64,000 nt of DNA from Lindgomyces ingoldianus (GCF_010093535.1 NW_022985174.1:600303-664302); one strand, 5' to 3'; shown: positions 12,159 through 25,181, numbered from the stretch's first letter. Made by a program: numbers and translations. Notes: generated by a model not told the origin, from the letters alone.

Positions 12159-13006
12159 GATGGCAACCTTACTAGAAAGGGATGGAAGGAAGAGGATTGT
12201 GGAAGGCGGCCTTAGGGATAAGGTTCTGATGAAGGAGCGACACAGTGGTGGAGAGCCGAAGCAGGAGGAGCGTTGTGCAAAGCCAGCTTGGAGCCCTGAT
12301 ATAAAGCAATCCACCTGCTGTCTGGGACGGGGGCCATCCGGATCACGGAGGACAATGCCATTGGCGCCATCATTCACAGCTCAAAGATGGTCTGAGAAAG
12401 TTTCAACTTCTCCGCATCCAACGGGCTGAGGTGTGCAGCGCTGTCAAAGCCGTCAAAGCCATCAAAAGCCCCTCGCTCGCTTCCGTCTCGAAACTAACCT
12501 CGGTACTTTCCCTTTCTGGCCCTCATCCTTCCATCATCGGAACGCTAACCTCAGAAGTCAGGCCGCATTCCCTCCCCAAGCAATTATAAGGTTAAATAAA
12601 AGGGTCATCCGGAGGTTTATCCTATGCAATTTGCCTGGAGGACAGACTCTCTGATTTCCAGCACCCGAGACTTGATACCGGAGCCTTGACGATCGCCAGA
12701 CCGCGACGCAAGCCACCGTCCACAACTCGTTCGGCGCAAACACCCAAACCCGAAGTCCCCGATCCGAATCTCGTTTGATCTCCGACTCTGTCCACCACTC
12801 CGAGATGTATCTCAGATCACCCCAAAAAGGGAAGTCGATAATGCCACTGACCAAAAATTGAACTCGCTTCGTATAAAAAATGACGATGAGGATAGTGATG
12901 ATAATTGATGATGGTAAATATATATGCGCCAAAATCCCCGACAATGCCGCGAATGCTGCCCTGCTAGAAACGCTTCTCAACGTACAAGCCCAACTCCAAC
13001 AAGAAA
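12159..13006. other. Intergenic, upstream of the monooxygenase
   Basis: This stretch separates the monooxygenase start from the 3' end of the AA8-AA12 gene, both on the minus strand. A minus-strand open frame of 150 codons overlaps it, but it shows no domain and is probably chance. I recognise no other feature. Confidence 0.5.
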
Positions 13007-15134
13007 TCATGCCTTGCCAAGCAATATTATCTCTCCTTCTCCCCCGCTATCACTCGTAATGTACATGCGCTCATACTTGTCTTTTGCAATCGAGACAGGC
13101 CTGAAACAATGCACCGTAGAGCAATCCTCTACTTTCTCCGCGTAGAAAATGTCCTTGTACCCGGATGTGCTTGTCAGCGCCGCTTTTGGTCCAAATCCGG
13201 TCGTGCCTTTCGCGAATGGGACTTCCACAACTTTGTAGCCCGTCGGAGGTGTTCGATCCCAGCTGCCGTGGAACGTTACATACATGCTGGTGAAGTCTTT
13301 GCTGAACGTGGCATCAAGAGGTGCTGAATGGGCTTGGAAGAGAAGACGCGCTGGTGTGCTCTTCTGCGCACATGTAGTGTCGTTGAATGTGTTGTTGGGA
13401 GCCAGGACAAATTGATCGCCGACATTAAGCTTTGTGTCCGTGAAGTCGCTGGGTTTCCAGACCGAGAAGCAGGTCGGGTATCCGTACCACTGCTTATTCT
13501 CCTTGGATGGATCACCAAGATAGTTGATTTCTTCAGCGGGGTTATCGTCATGGATATCCCACGTCTTACCGGTGACGGTACGGTTGATTTCATCGGATCC
13601 GTTTTCGATTTCCCACATCCTACCAACACAGGTAAATCAAACGACATAATATTATAGGAAGGGGGGTTCCTTACATTCCGTCTTGATCAAAAGCAAGTCC
13701 CACTCCATTGCGTAGGCCGTATCCCATCTGGTACCCTCCAGTCGCGTAAACATACCCGGCATCCGGCGTCTTCGATATATCGAAAACTTTCACACACGAG
13801 CGTCCTTTAGTAATGTCTCCAGAGTCGAAGTCAAAGTTGTCGTTGGATCCGTGAGAGACCACAAGGAGGTTGGGGTACTTGGGAGGGAAGACCAATGTAC
13901 GAGTAACATGTCCTCGATCGTCCATCTTTGTAACAATGGTTTTGGAGGTTGAGCCAACAGTCATTGTCGCTGCATCGTAACTCCATGACCACACCGTTGT
14001 TGGCGAGCTAGCATACAAAGTCTTGCCATCATTGCTCAGAGTAATTCCATGGTTAAGATTCATCTGGACGATGAGATCCTTAGTCGACTTGATGCAGCCA
14101 TTTGGTCCAATTTCGTGGGCCGTGATACCATGACCGTTTTGCACAACGAGCAAATGCCCAGCGCTATCGATCACTACTCCTCTAGGCTGAATCAAATCTC
14201 CTGCAACTTTGACAGCCTTCCAGCCTGGAGCTGTGAGCGCAGGATTCTTGAGTGCATTCACACCCGAGCACGAAGCAGGAATGCCAGTTGATATTGGTGT
14301 TGATGTTGGAGAAGTAACGCTCGTGCTAAGCGTAGTAGGGATCGAAGTAGAGCTAGTCGGCGGTACGCTACTTGATGGAGGACCATCTGGGATCAGGTTG
14401 GCTGCAACTGCCTTGTTGAAGTCAACGTTCTTTCCAAGTGCTATGTCTAGAGTCCAATGGCCAAACGCCGAATGTACATTAAATGTGGACCGGTTATTAG
14501 CTGGCTGCGCGGGTAATTTGCTGGCATACGCATGTGCAAATGGCATGGTTGCGTTCTGGGGATCAAGTGAGCGTGCCTTTCCGTCTACGTCCGCCCACTG
14601 ACTGCATCCCTTGCAGCGGACATTGAGAGTCCAATGTGTTGTATTGTACCCAGTTCCTTTCAGATATGAGTACTCGGCACCCGTAAACGGCTGCGGTAAA
14701 CTCAGCCCGCTTGAGTCTTATGTTAGTGGCGGCCACGAAAGTGGGACGGATCAACTCACTAGGCCATCCTCGAGGAATATATGGTGGTGTTTGAGGCATT
14801 GTTCACCCAACCAATTGTGAGTGGTACATAAGGCATCGTTCCACCCCATGCGATCCCGACCCAGCCATTTTTGATAGGAGAGACAATTTGAAGAACTGTT
14901 TCAAAAGGTGCCACAGTAACGTTAGGCATGGCCACTCCAATCAGCACACCATTTCCGCCAGTCCAGCCAGAATAGCATAGCGAGGTGACAGAATCACAGT
15001 AACGTGTGGGTGGGCTATTTTGGGCAAGAGCTGATTGGCATAAGCACGAAGAAGAGAAAATTCAAGTTCTCCCGGGGCCTACCTGTACCAGCAAGGACTA
15101 CAAGTCCTGCTGAGGTCTTTTTGCAGAGCCACAT
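13007..15134 (-). CDS. Secreted AA8-AA12 haem/PQQ sugar dehydrogenase
   Basis: Four exons: 15134-15083, 15030-14760, 14709-13675 and 13619-13007, giving 656 residues. Residues 1-20 form a signal peptide cut after ALA. Residues about 28-205 are a cellobiose-dehydrogenase-type cytochrome b domain (AA8), with WGGTM placing the likely haem ligand at Met83 and a probable His ligand in NVHSAFGH (about 187). A Ser/Thr/Pro-rich linker (about 210-245) leads into a sorbosone-dehydrogenase beta-propeller (AA12, about 250-656) with RGVVID, LNHGITLS and HGSWDRTPP. The arrangement matches the PQQ-dependent pyranose dehydrogenase described from Coprinopsis, but no C-terminal cellulose-binding module follows. 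Expected role: oxidise sugars outside the cell and pass electrons through haem to acceptors such as LPMO enzymes. All splice sites are GT-AG and keep frame; the branch site ACTAAC is visible in intron 2. Confidence 0.88.
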
Positions 15135-17252
15135 GATGAGCGTTGTGAGGATCCCGCAAGAAAGTCGTTGTGGTATTGGAAGGTCGACCGTCGGTTTTAT
15201 GAGTTACTTTGGACATTATGGACATGCCACATCCACTTTGTCACCTAAAAAAAAATATATTGCAGCCCTTAGCGATAATCATGGCGCGGTTGGGAGGAAC
15301 AGGGGATTTCGGCGCGTGGTACCCAATCCCGAATGCGCGATTGAAGGTCATGCCATCGACCTGGACTGTGCCAGCTGTTTCTACGCATGAGATAGGAAGT
15401 CTCTCAGGCGATTGTCGGGACTGCAAACATGACGAGATCGTGGAGGAACGGCTCCGCAAAGAAGGCTGTGAAACCGTGGGGTTCGTTTGCCTTTCGCGCA
15501 TATTGCGGGGAACAGGCACATGTCAAGCTGACCCCTTTCCTTCTCGCTCATTCTCTAGCCCGCAGAGGAGATGTTGGGCTCGGCGCGCTGGCCTCTTGCG
15601 GTTACCAAGACCTCCCTCAGGGGAATTGACGCCTAGAAAGCACAGGAGCCCGGGTTTTGGTCGCTTGAGCCTCTAGCTTGGGGGGCAGCTGTGAGGAAGG
15701 CGGAAAGAACAAAGGAATACTCAGGTTCGTGTGACCGCAAAGAAAGTTCGATAAATGAATGAGGCTCATTACAGTTTTAATTGGACCTGGACTGCATGAG
15801 CTGATTCTGAGGAGACAAAAGCTTGGGCATCTTTACAGATGTTTGAGCGTTTTAGATTGTGGGGTATGGGGTCCGGATAGATGAAAGGATTTAACCTTAA
15901 CAAGTGCGCGCGAGATAAATGAGATAGTACGCCCCATTTAGCCACACAAATATCAATGTGGCTCTAAGGGCCCATCGATTTCGACTTTACGGACCGGACG
16001 CCGAAGTCTGATACTGTGAGGGTGAGGTTTGACACTGAGATACATTGATCCCGTCTCGGCCGCAGCGTTTTTGGATATGCACCAGTGAGTCCCGTTCGCG
16101 ATATGCGCGATTTTCGTCTTTCAATGGAGTTCAGATGATGGTGCATTGCGAGTGACCCACTTGACGATGTGTTGATTGTCGATGGTCGAAGATAAGTCGA
16201 AATGTTGGACGTCGCGATCGATCTTCCAGAGCCGACACACGTGACTGGTCCACACATGACCCTTCAAGGTCCGAAGAGCTAGGTATGACATTCTATGAAA
16301 TGACGGTCAAATGTGCGATGAGAACTGTGAGGAAATTCGAGATGAATATACGGAGATGTAGATTCTTTATATAACCTTTCCCTGATGGAAAGGACGCTGC
16401 TATTTGTCACTACCCTTGCGTAGTTCTTGAAGGCTGACATAACAGCTAAATTCTGGAACAACCTGCTTCTCAACCCCTCAATACTCTAGTCCAAAAATCT
16501 CTCTCTCTATCGTACGACAAACTTTGCCCTTGGGCCTTCGTGTGCGGGGTATATCTCGCACTCTGCTCCTCTCAAAGATAGATTGATTGAGGCTTTAAGT
16601 GGCATAATTATGCAACGAGGTGGCAAGGGTTTTTCCTGCCAACAACGTTGACCATTCTCCTTCCGTCCATTAGATATTTTTTTTTTCTTCAATCATAGCC
16701 GCAAATGTAACGAGCAAAAAGAACTAATGGATCCGAAGTGAAAGTGATAGAAACGCTCAAGAGAGCTCGCGAAGTCTTCTCGGAGCAAAGTGGCATGTGC
16801 GGTGATCCTACGCTTTCAGGTTTACAATGACGCTCAGCTTTAAGAACCCTAACACCAATGACGCTTGGAGCATTGTATACGGAGTAGATACCTATTTCAG
16901 CGATATTTAATAGGACATAGTTTTTAGAGCCTACGGATAGCAAGCGGTGTACGCATACCTAAGAGTGATACATCTATGATCGAAGTAAGGTAGCACTGAA
17001 CCTCACCACAACAACTAAGGAGAGTAACTGACCTACACTTGATAGACTCTTTTAATTGCCTACCGTAAGTACGTTGGAACCAAGTGACTTTGGCGAAATT
17101 TTGTGGCGATCAAGCCTCGCTGTGACTACACATCGCAGTTTTTCTCCTATTGCCTATGGAAGACCTGCAACCTTAGCCAAGGCTTTTGGCAGTCAGAGGT
17201 TACGCCTCCAGTCAATAATTTTTCCCATATCTTCTTTTCCCCGCCCTCTACC
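15135..17252. other. Long gene-free stretch
   Basis: About 2.1 kb lies between the start of the AA8-AA12 gene and the 3' end of the enoyl-CoA hydratase gene. Several open frames of 60-155 codons exist on both strands, but none shows a domain, a signal peptide or plausible exon partners. The part next to 15134 is the promoter side of the dehydrogenase. Confidence 0.5.
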
Positions 17253-18175
17253 CTAAATCTTTGCCTTCGCAGGTCCACTAACAACCCGTCCATGCACATA
17301 ACTAATACTCCTCAACTTCTCCGTCGCTTCTCCCCAAAGCTCGTTTCTTAATGAACTGTACACGCCCATTTTACTCCTCCCTTGAACACTTCTCCCTTTC
17401 TCCAAAGCAACTTCGAGCATCTCTGCCGGCTCCGCAACCGCATCTACAATCCCATCCTGCAGTGCCTGTATTCCTGTCCAACGATGGGCCTCCAGCAACA
17501 TCTTCCTTGCAACCTGGGGCCGGAGTTTCAAGCGCGGAAGGGACCCGATACCTGGGAAATGGAGTCCGAGATTTACAGGCGGCATACTGAAGAAGCCGCG
17601 ACGGGAATTCATGATTCGGTAGTCGTGGGCGAGGGCGAGGGGGCAGGCCCCGCCGAAAGTGTGGCCGGTTAGGAGGGCGACTGTGGGGTACGGGTAGTCG
17701 AGGAGGGTGGCTAGGAGCTGTGTGCAGGGAGTTAGTGTCAACTCATATTTATATCCGGCTTGTGGTAATCCTATCCTAGAATTCCTGCTCAAGTCTTTGT
17801 CCTTGACTGACGGATTGTAAAATAAAAAAAGCTATCGAGCGGGACCTAAAGCAAGCTTCATAAACAAGTTTCCCACCCCAAAACATCAAACGTCAAACAT
17901 CAACGCACAGGATAAAACCCATCACTATTCGCATAGGGATTCGTATCTGCCTCATCCAACTCCAGTCCCGTACACCAAAACTTCTCATCGCTTCCCTTGG
18001 TTATCACACAGCCTTCTGAATCCGGGCCAAGCTCTTTTTCGATGTCGCGGAGTGCTCGAATGATTTCTTGCGCGAACGCAACGTTGATTCGGTTTTCGGG
18101 GGGTTTACAGAGGGTTATGACGAAGATCCGGTCGTGCTGGTCTACGCGGAGGTTTTGATAGGGGCCCGGGATCAT
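17253..18175 (-). CDS. Enoyl-CoA hydratase/isomerase family protein, peroxisomal
   Basis: Two exons (18175-17909 and 17717-17253) encode 243 residues. The start is the ATG giving MIPGPYQNLRV; the open frame upstream is not family-like. Crotonase-fold features are visible: KFWCTGLELDE, then GHTFGGACPLALAHDYRIM forming the oxyanion-hole region, then RGFFSMPPVNLGL. This is closest in character to delta3,delta2-enoyl-CoA isomerases. The glutamate that acts as base in yeast Eci1 is not obvious at the equivalent place, so hydratase or isomerase activity is open. The protein ends in AKI, a peroxisomal targeting signal type 1 variant. It would move or hydrate double bonds in acyl-CoA chains and pairs naturally with the acyl-CoA oxidase at 34600. 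The 191-bp intron is longer than most here. Confidence 0.85.
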
Positions 18176-18580
18176 GATTGTGCTAATTGTAGTGGGTTGG
18201 TTGGATTCCGAGGCAACTATGTGGGGTTGGAGATATGGGTAAGGGTAACGTAGTCTTCTTTTCCTTTGCGGTTGAAGCTCAAGCAGCTCAACGGTGCTAA
18301 TTGATCTGTACCAATCCAATCAAACGGTGCTAAATGGAAGAAGTGAGGTCCGGAAGGTCCAAAAGTTCGAAATTCGAGATTCAAAGACCGATAAAGTTCG
18401 AGTCTCTTCACGTAAGGAAGGCGGGGAGTTGTCACTCAATAGCCTGGACCGTGCACCGGTGAATTTCGGACCTCCTCGGTACACGTTCCCCGCATTCTGG
18501 TTCTCGGGTAACTGAGTCGCAACTAAATGTAGCCGTCGGGTTTGAGCCTCACATGCCTACTGTGGTATCAGGCATAAGTA

Positions 18581-18747
18581 GTGTGCGTGGTCGATGCGGG
18601 GCAGGGTCAAGCAAAGGCTATTGCCGAATACTTTCACCAATGAATGGGCGACATCCCGCTGATTAATATTACTTTGCTCTGTGCTTTGGTTAAAAACAAG
18701 CAAACAAGGGTTTTTAGAGGCCTACCCACTGCACCGACCACGCACAC
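18581..18747. mobile_element. MITE with TA target duplication (Tc1/mariner-like)
   Basis: The 167-bp element is bounded by inverted repeats that begin GTGTGCGTGGTCG on both sides, matching over about 20 bp with a few changes. TA dinucleotides flank it at 18579-18580 and 18748-18749, as expected for Tc1/mariner insertions. There is no coding capacity. It lies between the enoyl-CoA hydratase promoter and the 3' end of the Zn2Cys6 gene, so it could influence either. Confidence 0.7.
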
Positions 18748-18889
18748 TACACATCCCTAATACTACAGGAGGCACCAGGAACGGACCAAGGAGATGGATG
18801 GCGATGGAGATGCGCGCGTGGTGATGATTCTAGGTGCCTTTGTGCTAGGATATTCATCAGAATGCTGATGCAGTTGGCTGCATGCAAAT

Positions 18890-21035
18890 TCATGACCAAC
18901 CAAAGCCCTGGTCCCAGTCTACCATCAGCCAGTTCCCAATGCCACCATATGGGCCGAACCATTCCTGAGGTTGAAGTAAAGTAGGCTCCAGACTTCCTCC
19001 ACCAGCAACTACCTGATTGCCTAGCATCTGGTGCTGGGCTGTTGAATTCGAGCTCAAATCTAGATCAAGTGGCTGAGCCGCCGGTGCCCTTAATCCTTGC
19101 AGTATGCCTGCCGTTTCCAATTCTCTCGGGGCAATGGAGGAAGTCTGGGGAAGTCGCTGGTGAATCGGACCCCACATACGGCAAAGGTCTGGCCCAAAGT
19201 CTGAGAAGAATTGGAGTGTGGTGTTGGGAAGATTAACATCTGGGAAGTGACCGAGAAGAGGTCGTTGGGTCACTTTCTCGCGGACATCCATTAGGTGTTT
19301 CAGGCTTCCTACTGCGCTCGGCCATCGCTTACCCAATTCCTCCAATGCTCGACCCATGATAACAAGGTTTTCTTCGGCAATGTCGACGAGGCCGGAGTAT
19401 CGATAGCATGAGAGCTGCGCCATGCCAGCCGTGAGGCAATAGAAAGTGAAAATAGGCCCCAGGTAGCGCAGTTCATCGCGAGCCATGAAATCCTCGTAGA
19501 TGCCAGCAACAAAGGAAGAAGCGAGTAACGATTCTGTGGATGGAACGTTTTTGGGCTCGGATGGTCGATTGAGGATTATTAGTACGGTGAAATACTGTAC
19601 ATGCAGTTGCCGGGCCTCAAAGCTGTACTGCTTGAGCGGTCGGCCGTCTACAGGTCGACACAGTTGTAGATTATTGGGGAGTGTTTTGAGCCATCGGAAG
19701 ACTCTGTCTTCGAGTGATTTTTTGTGCTCTTGGAGCCCGTGTTTGCGGAGGTAGCTTTGTGTGAGATCACCTAAAACCCATCAGGATCATGGCAGTAAAC
19801 AAGGTAAAAAAAACATGGGCTCATATTTATATACCACGAACGTAAAACTTACCTAGTATGCATGAAATTCCGACATACGTCGAGAACAAGTTCGCCGGGT
19901 CAAGCATACCCTCGAAATCCAAGACAGAAATGGGCGAGACATCAGCTAGCTTCAAATCGATTGCTCTTGGTCTTCCATGTCCGGCGTTGATTAAACAGTC
20001 TCGCACTACCAAAGACCACCATATTCGTTTTCTAAGCCCTGCATCCGGTTTCCCATTCGGTTCCCTATGTAACCCAACCTGATATGCTAGGCCAATACAT
20101 ATTCGGAGCCAGAAGCTGCTCGTGTCTAGCGAGACCTGCTCCGGGCCTTCCGGATTCCACCAATGTAGTAGACAGGCTGCGGCAATAGTTATGATAGGAT
20201 TCTCTTCGGCACCCATCCAGAACAAGACCCGAGCTCTCTTGTAGAAGTCTTCCGGTGGGTAATTCGGTAACGGTGCAGATACCCTGCTTCCAGCTAGGAA
20301 AATAGCATGCTGCAGCAAAAGAGATACTTGATTGGGAATTCGATCGTCTATCCAGCTCCTCTCCACAACCGGTGTCCATGGATAACATCGTGTCCAGAAA
20401 GCGTCCATAAGCGATTCGCGGACCGACCTAGGCGGGAGTTCGGACACTCTTTGCACTTGTAAGATTTCGAGATCGGTATCAGATAGTCGATGGGGAACCT
20501 TGTTAGGAAGACCTGCATCGTCATTCACGGGAACATCGTTGCGAAGGTACTCAAGTCGGCCGAGGTAGCTCACATTAGTCGACGTGTGCGATGTCGAAGA
20601 GGGAAAGGTGGATTCCGTCATACTGGAACGAACACTGTTATGAGGTGTCGGATAAGCTAGGTCTGGATGTTGGTCTAGGACGTGGGAAGGGTGTTGGAGA
20701 CTCGTTGCATCAGAGAGCTTTCGTCCAAGTTCATTCCCTGATTTCACGTTGCCGTCGTGAGGCTTTGAAAGGCCAGCTGAACACGTAACTTGGCTAGCTT
20801 CAGATAGACTTCCGTTCGTACTGGCCTGGCTGTCAACCCGTCGGCGTGCTGGAGGTGATGGACTGAAGGTAAACCGTTTCCGTTTTCGCTCTCGAGGTAT
20901 GCAATCGTATCCATCTCTTGTGCACGGCGTGCATACATCTCCAGATACCTCGTCGATGTCACACCGTACCTTTTTCTTGTGGCAGATGACGCAAGCCTTC
21001 ACCGTCCGACGTGCACGCTGCTCCTTGGTTCCCAT
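18890..21035 (-). CDS. Zn2Cys6 transcription factor with fungal-specific regulatory domain
   Basis: Two exons (21035-19853 and 19770-18890) encode 687 residues. The start gives MGTKEQRARRTVKACVIC; the upstream part of the frame is Pro-rich and not conserved in character. The DNA-binding cluster is at 15-45 with spacing CX2CX6CX9CX2CX6C, followed by a basic RERKRKR stretch that could be nuclear localisation. A Ser/Thr-rich linker precedes the fungal transcription factor middle homology region, recognisable from LMDAFWTRCYPWTPVVERSW and HREPNGKPDAGLRKRIWW. It is located among the lipid- and redox-related genes and may control some of them; this is inference from position only. The intron has a clean GTAAGT donor and TTTTAG acceptor, and the reading frame is kept. 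Confidence 0.88.
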
Positions 21036-21498
21036 CACGACGGTTGATTTGAAGGATCTCGGTGTAAATGATATAAATTGTGCGAAGACATTCCAGAGAT
21101 AGCGAATTCTGGGAGCCGGATTTGCGGGGATGGGTGGTGGCTGGCGAGGTAAACGAGGTCGTGGTGGAGGTTCCAAATTGCGGGGCTGGGAAGATCCGCA
21201 TAATCCCAAACATTGTCCAAGCAAAGCTTACTCGTTCCATACTATTTTGCCATCTTCACCTTTCATCACGGAGACTTCTTTTTATATCTGAAGATCATAC
21301 TGAGATTCTTCTAAGGGAGTTTGTAGATGTGCTCAACTAAATCTAGCAGGTGACCCCCACAACCATACTTCTACATCCAGTCAGAAACCGAAAATGCCAC
21401 ATCTTTCCACCTAACTTGGGAATTGACTAGGGTATTTTGTGGGAGGATTTTGCATCTTGATACCTGATTCCATCCAAAGGTTACATAGTAAGCCTGTT

Positions 21499-22720
21499 TC
21501 AATAATGTTCCGAGTTATGAAATAGCATGTTCGATCCTCCATTCACTTCTCTTATAGGCGTGAAGAGTCCACATACGTCTTCACAGCCATCCGTGCCGAA
21601 TTCTGAATTGACAATTTTCCCCATGAGTGAGATGAGATTCCAGATGATTGGTAATCTAACAAAGACTAGGCTCTGCGGTCTTAAGAATTGATTTCCATCG
21701 TAGAGCCTACAAAGTCCTCTAGCGACATTTTTTGTAACCTTAGCTAACCCACGTACCGTAATATGTGGTACGTCGAAGTTGACCAAGTCAGATGCCATGT
21801 GATTCGTGTGAATCCACATGCTTCAGGGCGAAAGAAAATGGATGCGGTTAGAAGTTATCCGACCCTTTAATCACTGTAGATTAGTTTAGATATAGGGGAT
21901 GAGGCTTCGAACACTCTGACGTTAATAATGCAATTATGAGGTGATAGATGTAAAGGCTTCACAAAAATTGCAAGGGGTCTTGCTTCCTTCCATCGTTAAG
22001 TTCTGAAGTTTCTAGTTCTAAATTATCGCAAGACAGTGGTAGTGCTCTTACAGAGTCGTCGAGAATTCTACTGGTATCCCTAATAACACTGAGTGCACCA
22101 CGAAGGTTTCCCCTGATGAAAGTTTCCTGCTTGATGAGGACCGCCATATGTTGATTGACATAACTAAGTATTGAAACCATTGAGGTTTGGCTACCAACTA
22201 CAGCTTCGCAGATCCAATATTGATTCTGGCGTGATGAGATAATCCGGCCACGTGTCTTGCTCATGGGGATCCTCTGGTAATTTCTCGAGCCATCCATTCG
22301 ATGCGTTTCGGTGCGGAATTTTGAATTGTCAATTTGCAAACTGAAGAAACTATAGACTCTCGCATAAGGACTCTCGCATAAGGACTCTCGCATAAGTGTG
22401 CGCGATCGTAAAAGCTGAAAGAAAGTGACATTATTGACAGGTATATTCGTCCACAGCAGCGGTGTGGACAAGTCATTTCACTCCTTAAACACTAGTAAAG
22501 CATTTACGAAATCGATTTTGCTACTAGTACGATAGAGCCCTTCAAAGCTGTTCAGTTTCAATTTGACGGCTAGGTTTATGAAGCCGTGAAAATTTGCGTT
22601 TGGCTCTACTATATTTTTGGCGAGAGGTTGTGTTTGGCTGATGAGGAGATTTTGGGTGGAGAAAGTTGTGATGGGGTGAGAGTGGAAGGTCAGCTGTACG
22701 AGGTGCGATTTACTTAACAC
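21499..22720 (-). pseudogene. F-box-gene-like relics
   Basis: A minus-strand fragment beginning at 22471 carries LLWTNIPVNN, which echoes ILWTNIPVTN in the F-box protein encoded at 22994-24796. It is then broken by short repeats and loses similarity. Open pieces at 22478-22720 and 21499-21819 also lack a complete domain. A string containing GAATT[C/T]TGAATTG occurs twice (near 21597 and 22315), suggesting local duplication. I read this as one or more decayed paralogues of the downstream gene. The extent and number of copies are uncertain. Confidence 0.4.
22355..22396. repeat. 14-bp tandem repeat, three perfect copies
   Basis: GACTCTCGCATAAG is repeated three times without change. It lies inside the F-box-like relic and inserts repeated residues into its frame. 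Perfect identity suggests recent slippage. Confidence 0.9.
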
Positions 22721-22993
22721 ATCTAGATTGTTTAGCGTTATTTAGCAAGTGAAAGGGGAGAAGTAGTCTCAGAGCACAGCATGCTATCATATAACATGGA
22801 CCATGACTAGAAGCAGTTGTTATCTGTTAAATATCTTGCTACAATTATGCGCGTCGTTAATAAGATAAGAATTTCAGTCATAAATTACCTCCCGGTCATG
22901 TTCCACGACTGGTAATAAATATTTGTTCATCTCCTTAATTCCGGCGAGAGGTTTAGCGTATTATGTCTAGCTAGTGATTCACGGTAGGTGCGA

Positions 22994-24796
22994 CTAGAAT
23001 GTATGCATTTCACGCTCATCCTCTACTAATCCATCGTAATCCTGTGTGGCTATGTTCATTCCCATGACTAGTTTGATTTGGTCCTCAACCTCTTGGACTG
23101 CTTCCCGAACGCGCGGGTCATCAGCACAACTTCTTTGATAGAAATCTAGTAGCCTCTGAAGGACAGATGTCTCGTCCTCCATCGCAAACATTGGATGAAG
23201 TCCTTTCAATCCGCTCGTGTTCATATCCTTCGATTTTATGGCCAATGCTGGGAAGCGAATGCCGTTGGAGCTTGTCCTCCAAGTTTTGTCGAGCGCGCAC
23301 AAGATCTCGCATTCATTTGCAATGTATTTCTTGTTGTTAGAATAGTGAAGGGATTGAAGTTTAAATGCATCGATCCAGTCGGGGATCCAGTCATTTCTAG
23401 GAGCACCCTCTTTCTGATAGTGGAGTCGAACCGCTGGAAAGATTCGCACACATTTTCCAAGTACATCGACGTGACTGAAATGAAAGGGCTCTCCTCGTGG
23501 GCGGAGAGTTCCGTGAACCCTGTGTACTAAGGAAAGTTCTTCAATGTTAGGAAAGAATCCTCCCTCATATACAGCCCTGAGATGGGCTGCGAGCCGATTT
23601 TGATAAATCAGTGCCAGTCTGTTAGCATCCCAGAGGTGAGCATGGAGTTCGGGCAAAGCTAGGGGCAGAAGTGAAGGTCGCGGGTACTGTGCGCAGAGCT
23701 TCTCGCCTGCTGGTCCCATAAAGCGAGCTATAGCAACCAGGAATGAAATGGAGAGACTTCTAATGTTACTGAATGGTATATGGTATTGGCGATTCGTATT
23801 TTTTTCCGGCACGGAGAACTCAGGATCAAAAAGACACGGACAGTACTGCCCAACGCGCAAACGTAAGTGGTATAAGCGCGGAATGACCTCCCTCAGCGTG
23901 CTGCACAAGTGTTGGCCTCGTAAAAAGCTTAACGGACGGCCATCATCTAACTCGAGGCTGATGCAAGATGGTGGCAGTGCTCGCAAGAGGAACCGAAGGA
24001 AACTCTGGGGGATATGCACATGTGCCAAGCTACCGGTTTGCCATTGCTCGAATACATTATGGGAAGGCTCGGCGCTACGTAAGGAAAATATTTGGAGACG
24101 ATGTAGTCTCCTGCGAATTACGTCTAAGAGCCTCGCGATGATAAGATGGCATGTGTAATCATCATAGCGCCTGTTCCCATCGTGAATATTTAATTCATAT
24201 TCGGGGATGAGATTCTTGATTTCTGTCCAAGATTGTTCTATTGGTGACACTTGTATGGGAGATAACCCCAACAGCGTGTATGTTGAAGATGGATCGCAGT
24301 ATTTTTTATGTACGGGGCTGAGACGAATTGATAGATTCCGGATGCTATTACACCTTTCCTGGCTGACGGTGTTTAGTGAACGGCTCACGGGCTCTATGTT
24401 CTCATTCGTGACGGGGATGTTGGTCCAGAGGATGGGGATGCAAATTTTGTACCAATCACGGCAAACCAAGGCCGCATGGAATAGATCTGAGACCACTCCG
24501 TCTTGAGATACCATTTCGAAGATAGTCAATCTTAATTCTATGGCAAGTCTACCAAGTGGGGACGACGTGTTTGACCCTGGGGTCACCACAAAGGGACCCA
24601 AAGCAGGCTTTTCGTTAGCCAGAGGCTTTCGGGACGGATGGCGCTTCGTATCAGGAAGGATGGCTGGGGTTTTAGAAGACGTAATGGGTGTGACCATCGC
24701 TCGCGAGGAATCCGCAGACGGCATTGGTGTTGCAGAGAAGTCTGGAACCTCCACGCTTTCGTGGGGAAGAGTGAGGCCAGTGGGACAGGAGGCCAT
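22994..24796 (-). CDS. F-box-like domain protein
   Basis: A single exon of 600 residues. After a low-complexity N-terminus, residues about 80-127 form an F-box-like domain: LGRLAIELRLTIFEMV, then ALVCRDWYKICIPILWTNI. The remaining 470 residues show no repeat or enzyme motif that I recognise. F-box proteins bridge Skp1-cullin ubiquitin ligases to their targets, with the variable C-terminal part choosing the target. In fungi such genes are often present in expanded, fast-evolving families, and the relic next door fits that. The target is unknown. The start codon is the first ATG in the frame. Confidence 0.8.
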   Translation of the reverse strand: MASCPTGLTLPHESVEVPDFSATPMPSADSSRAMVTPITSSKTPAILPDTKRHPSRKPLANEKPALGPFVVTPGSNTSSPLGRLAIELRLTIFEMVSQDGVVSDLFHAALVCRDWYKICIPILWTNIPVTNENIEPVSRSLNTVSQERCNSIRNLSIRLSPVHKKYCDPSSTYTLLGLSPIQVSPIEQSWTEIKNLIPEYELNIHDGNRRYDDYTCHLIIARLLDVIRRRLHRLQIFSLRSAEPSHNVFEQWQTGSLAHVHIPQSFLRFLLRALPPSCISLELDDGRPLSFLRGQHLCSTLREVIPRLYHLRLRVGQYCPCLFDPEFSVPEKNTNRQYHIPFSNIRSLSISFLVAIARFMGPAGEKLCAQYPRPSLLPLALPELHAHLWDANRLALIYQNRLAAHLRAVYEGGFFPNIEELSLVHRVHGTLRPRGEPFHFSHVDVLGKCVRIFPAVRLHYQKEGAPRNDWIPDWIDAFKLQSLHYSNNKKYIANECEILCALDKTWRTSSNGIRFPALAIKSKDMNTSGLKGLHPMFAMEDETSVLQRLLDFYQRSCADDPRVREAVQEVEDQIKLVMGMNIATQDYDGLVEDEREMHTF

Positions 24797-25181
24797 ATTC
24801 CACTTTTATCTCGACAGAGGAGGTCGAGAATACAAAATAGCAGGTTCTTAGAGATGGTGGGTGCCTGCAACGACTACAGCGGTTGAAACGTGCATTGAGG
24901 ATTCGCTTATCGCTCCCAGGAAAGGTTAGCGCGGACTAATAACCAAGGTGGGGAAACATGAGTTGTTGAGGCATCGGTTAAGAATGGGCTCATAGTTGTA
25001 GGTGTAGAAGGCTAATAAGTTTGAACCATGGATAGGTTGTGGCCGAAGTAGAACACCACGTGTTATTGCGGAACAAAGCAGAGATCCTAGTGACTCTCTT
25101 AACTCAGTCCGGATCTGCAATAGGGAGCATTTCCACTCCTGCTGTTGATGCAGTCGTTCTATCTGCAACATGACACTAGCC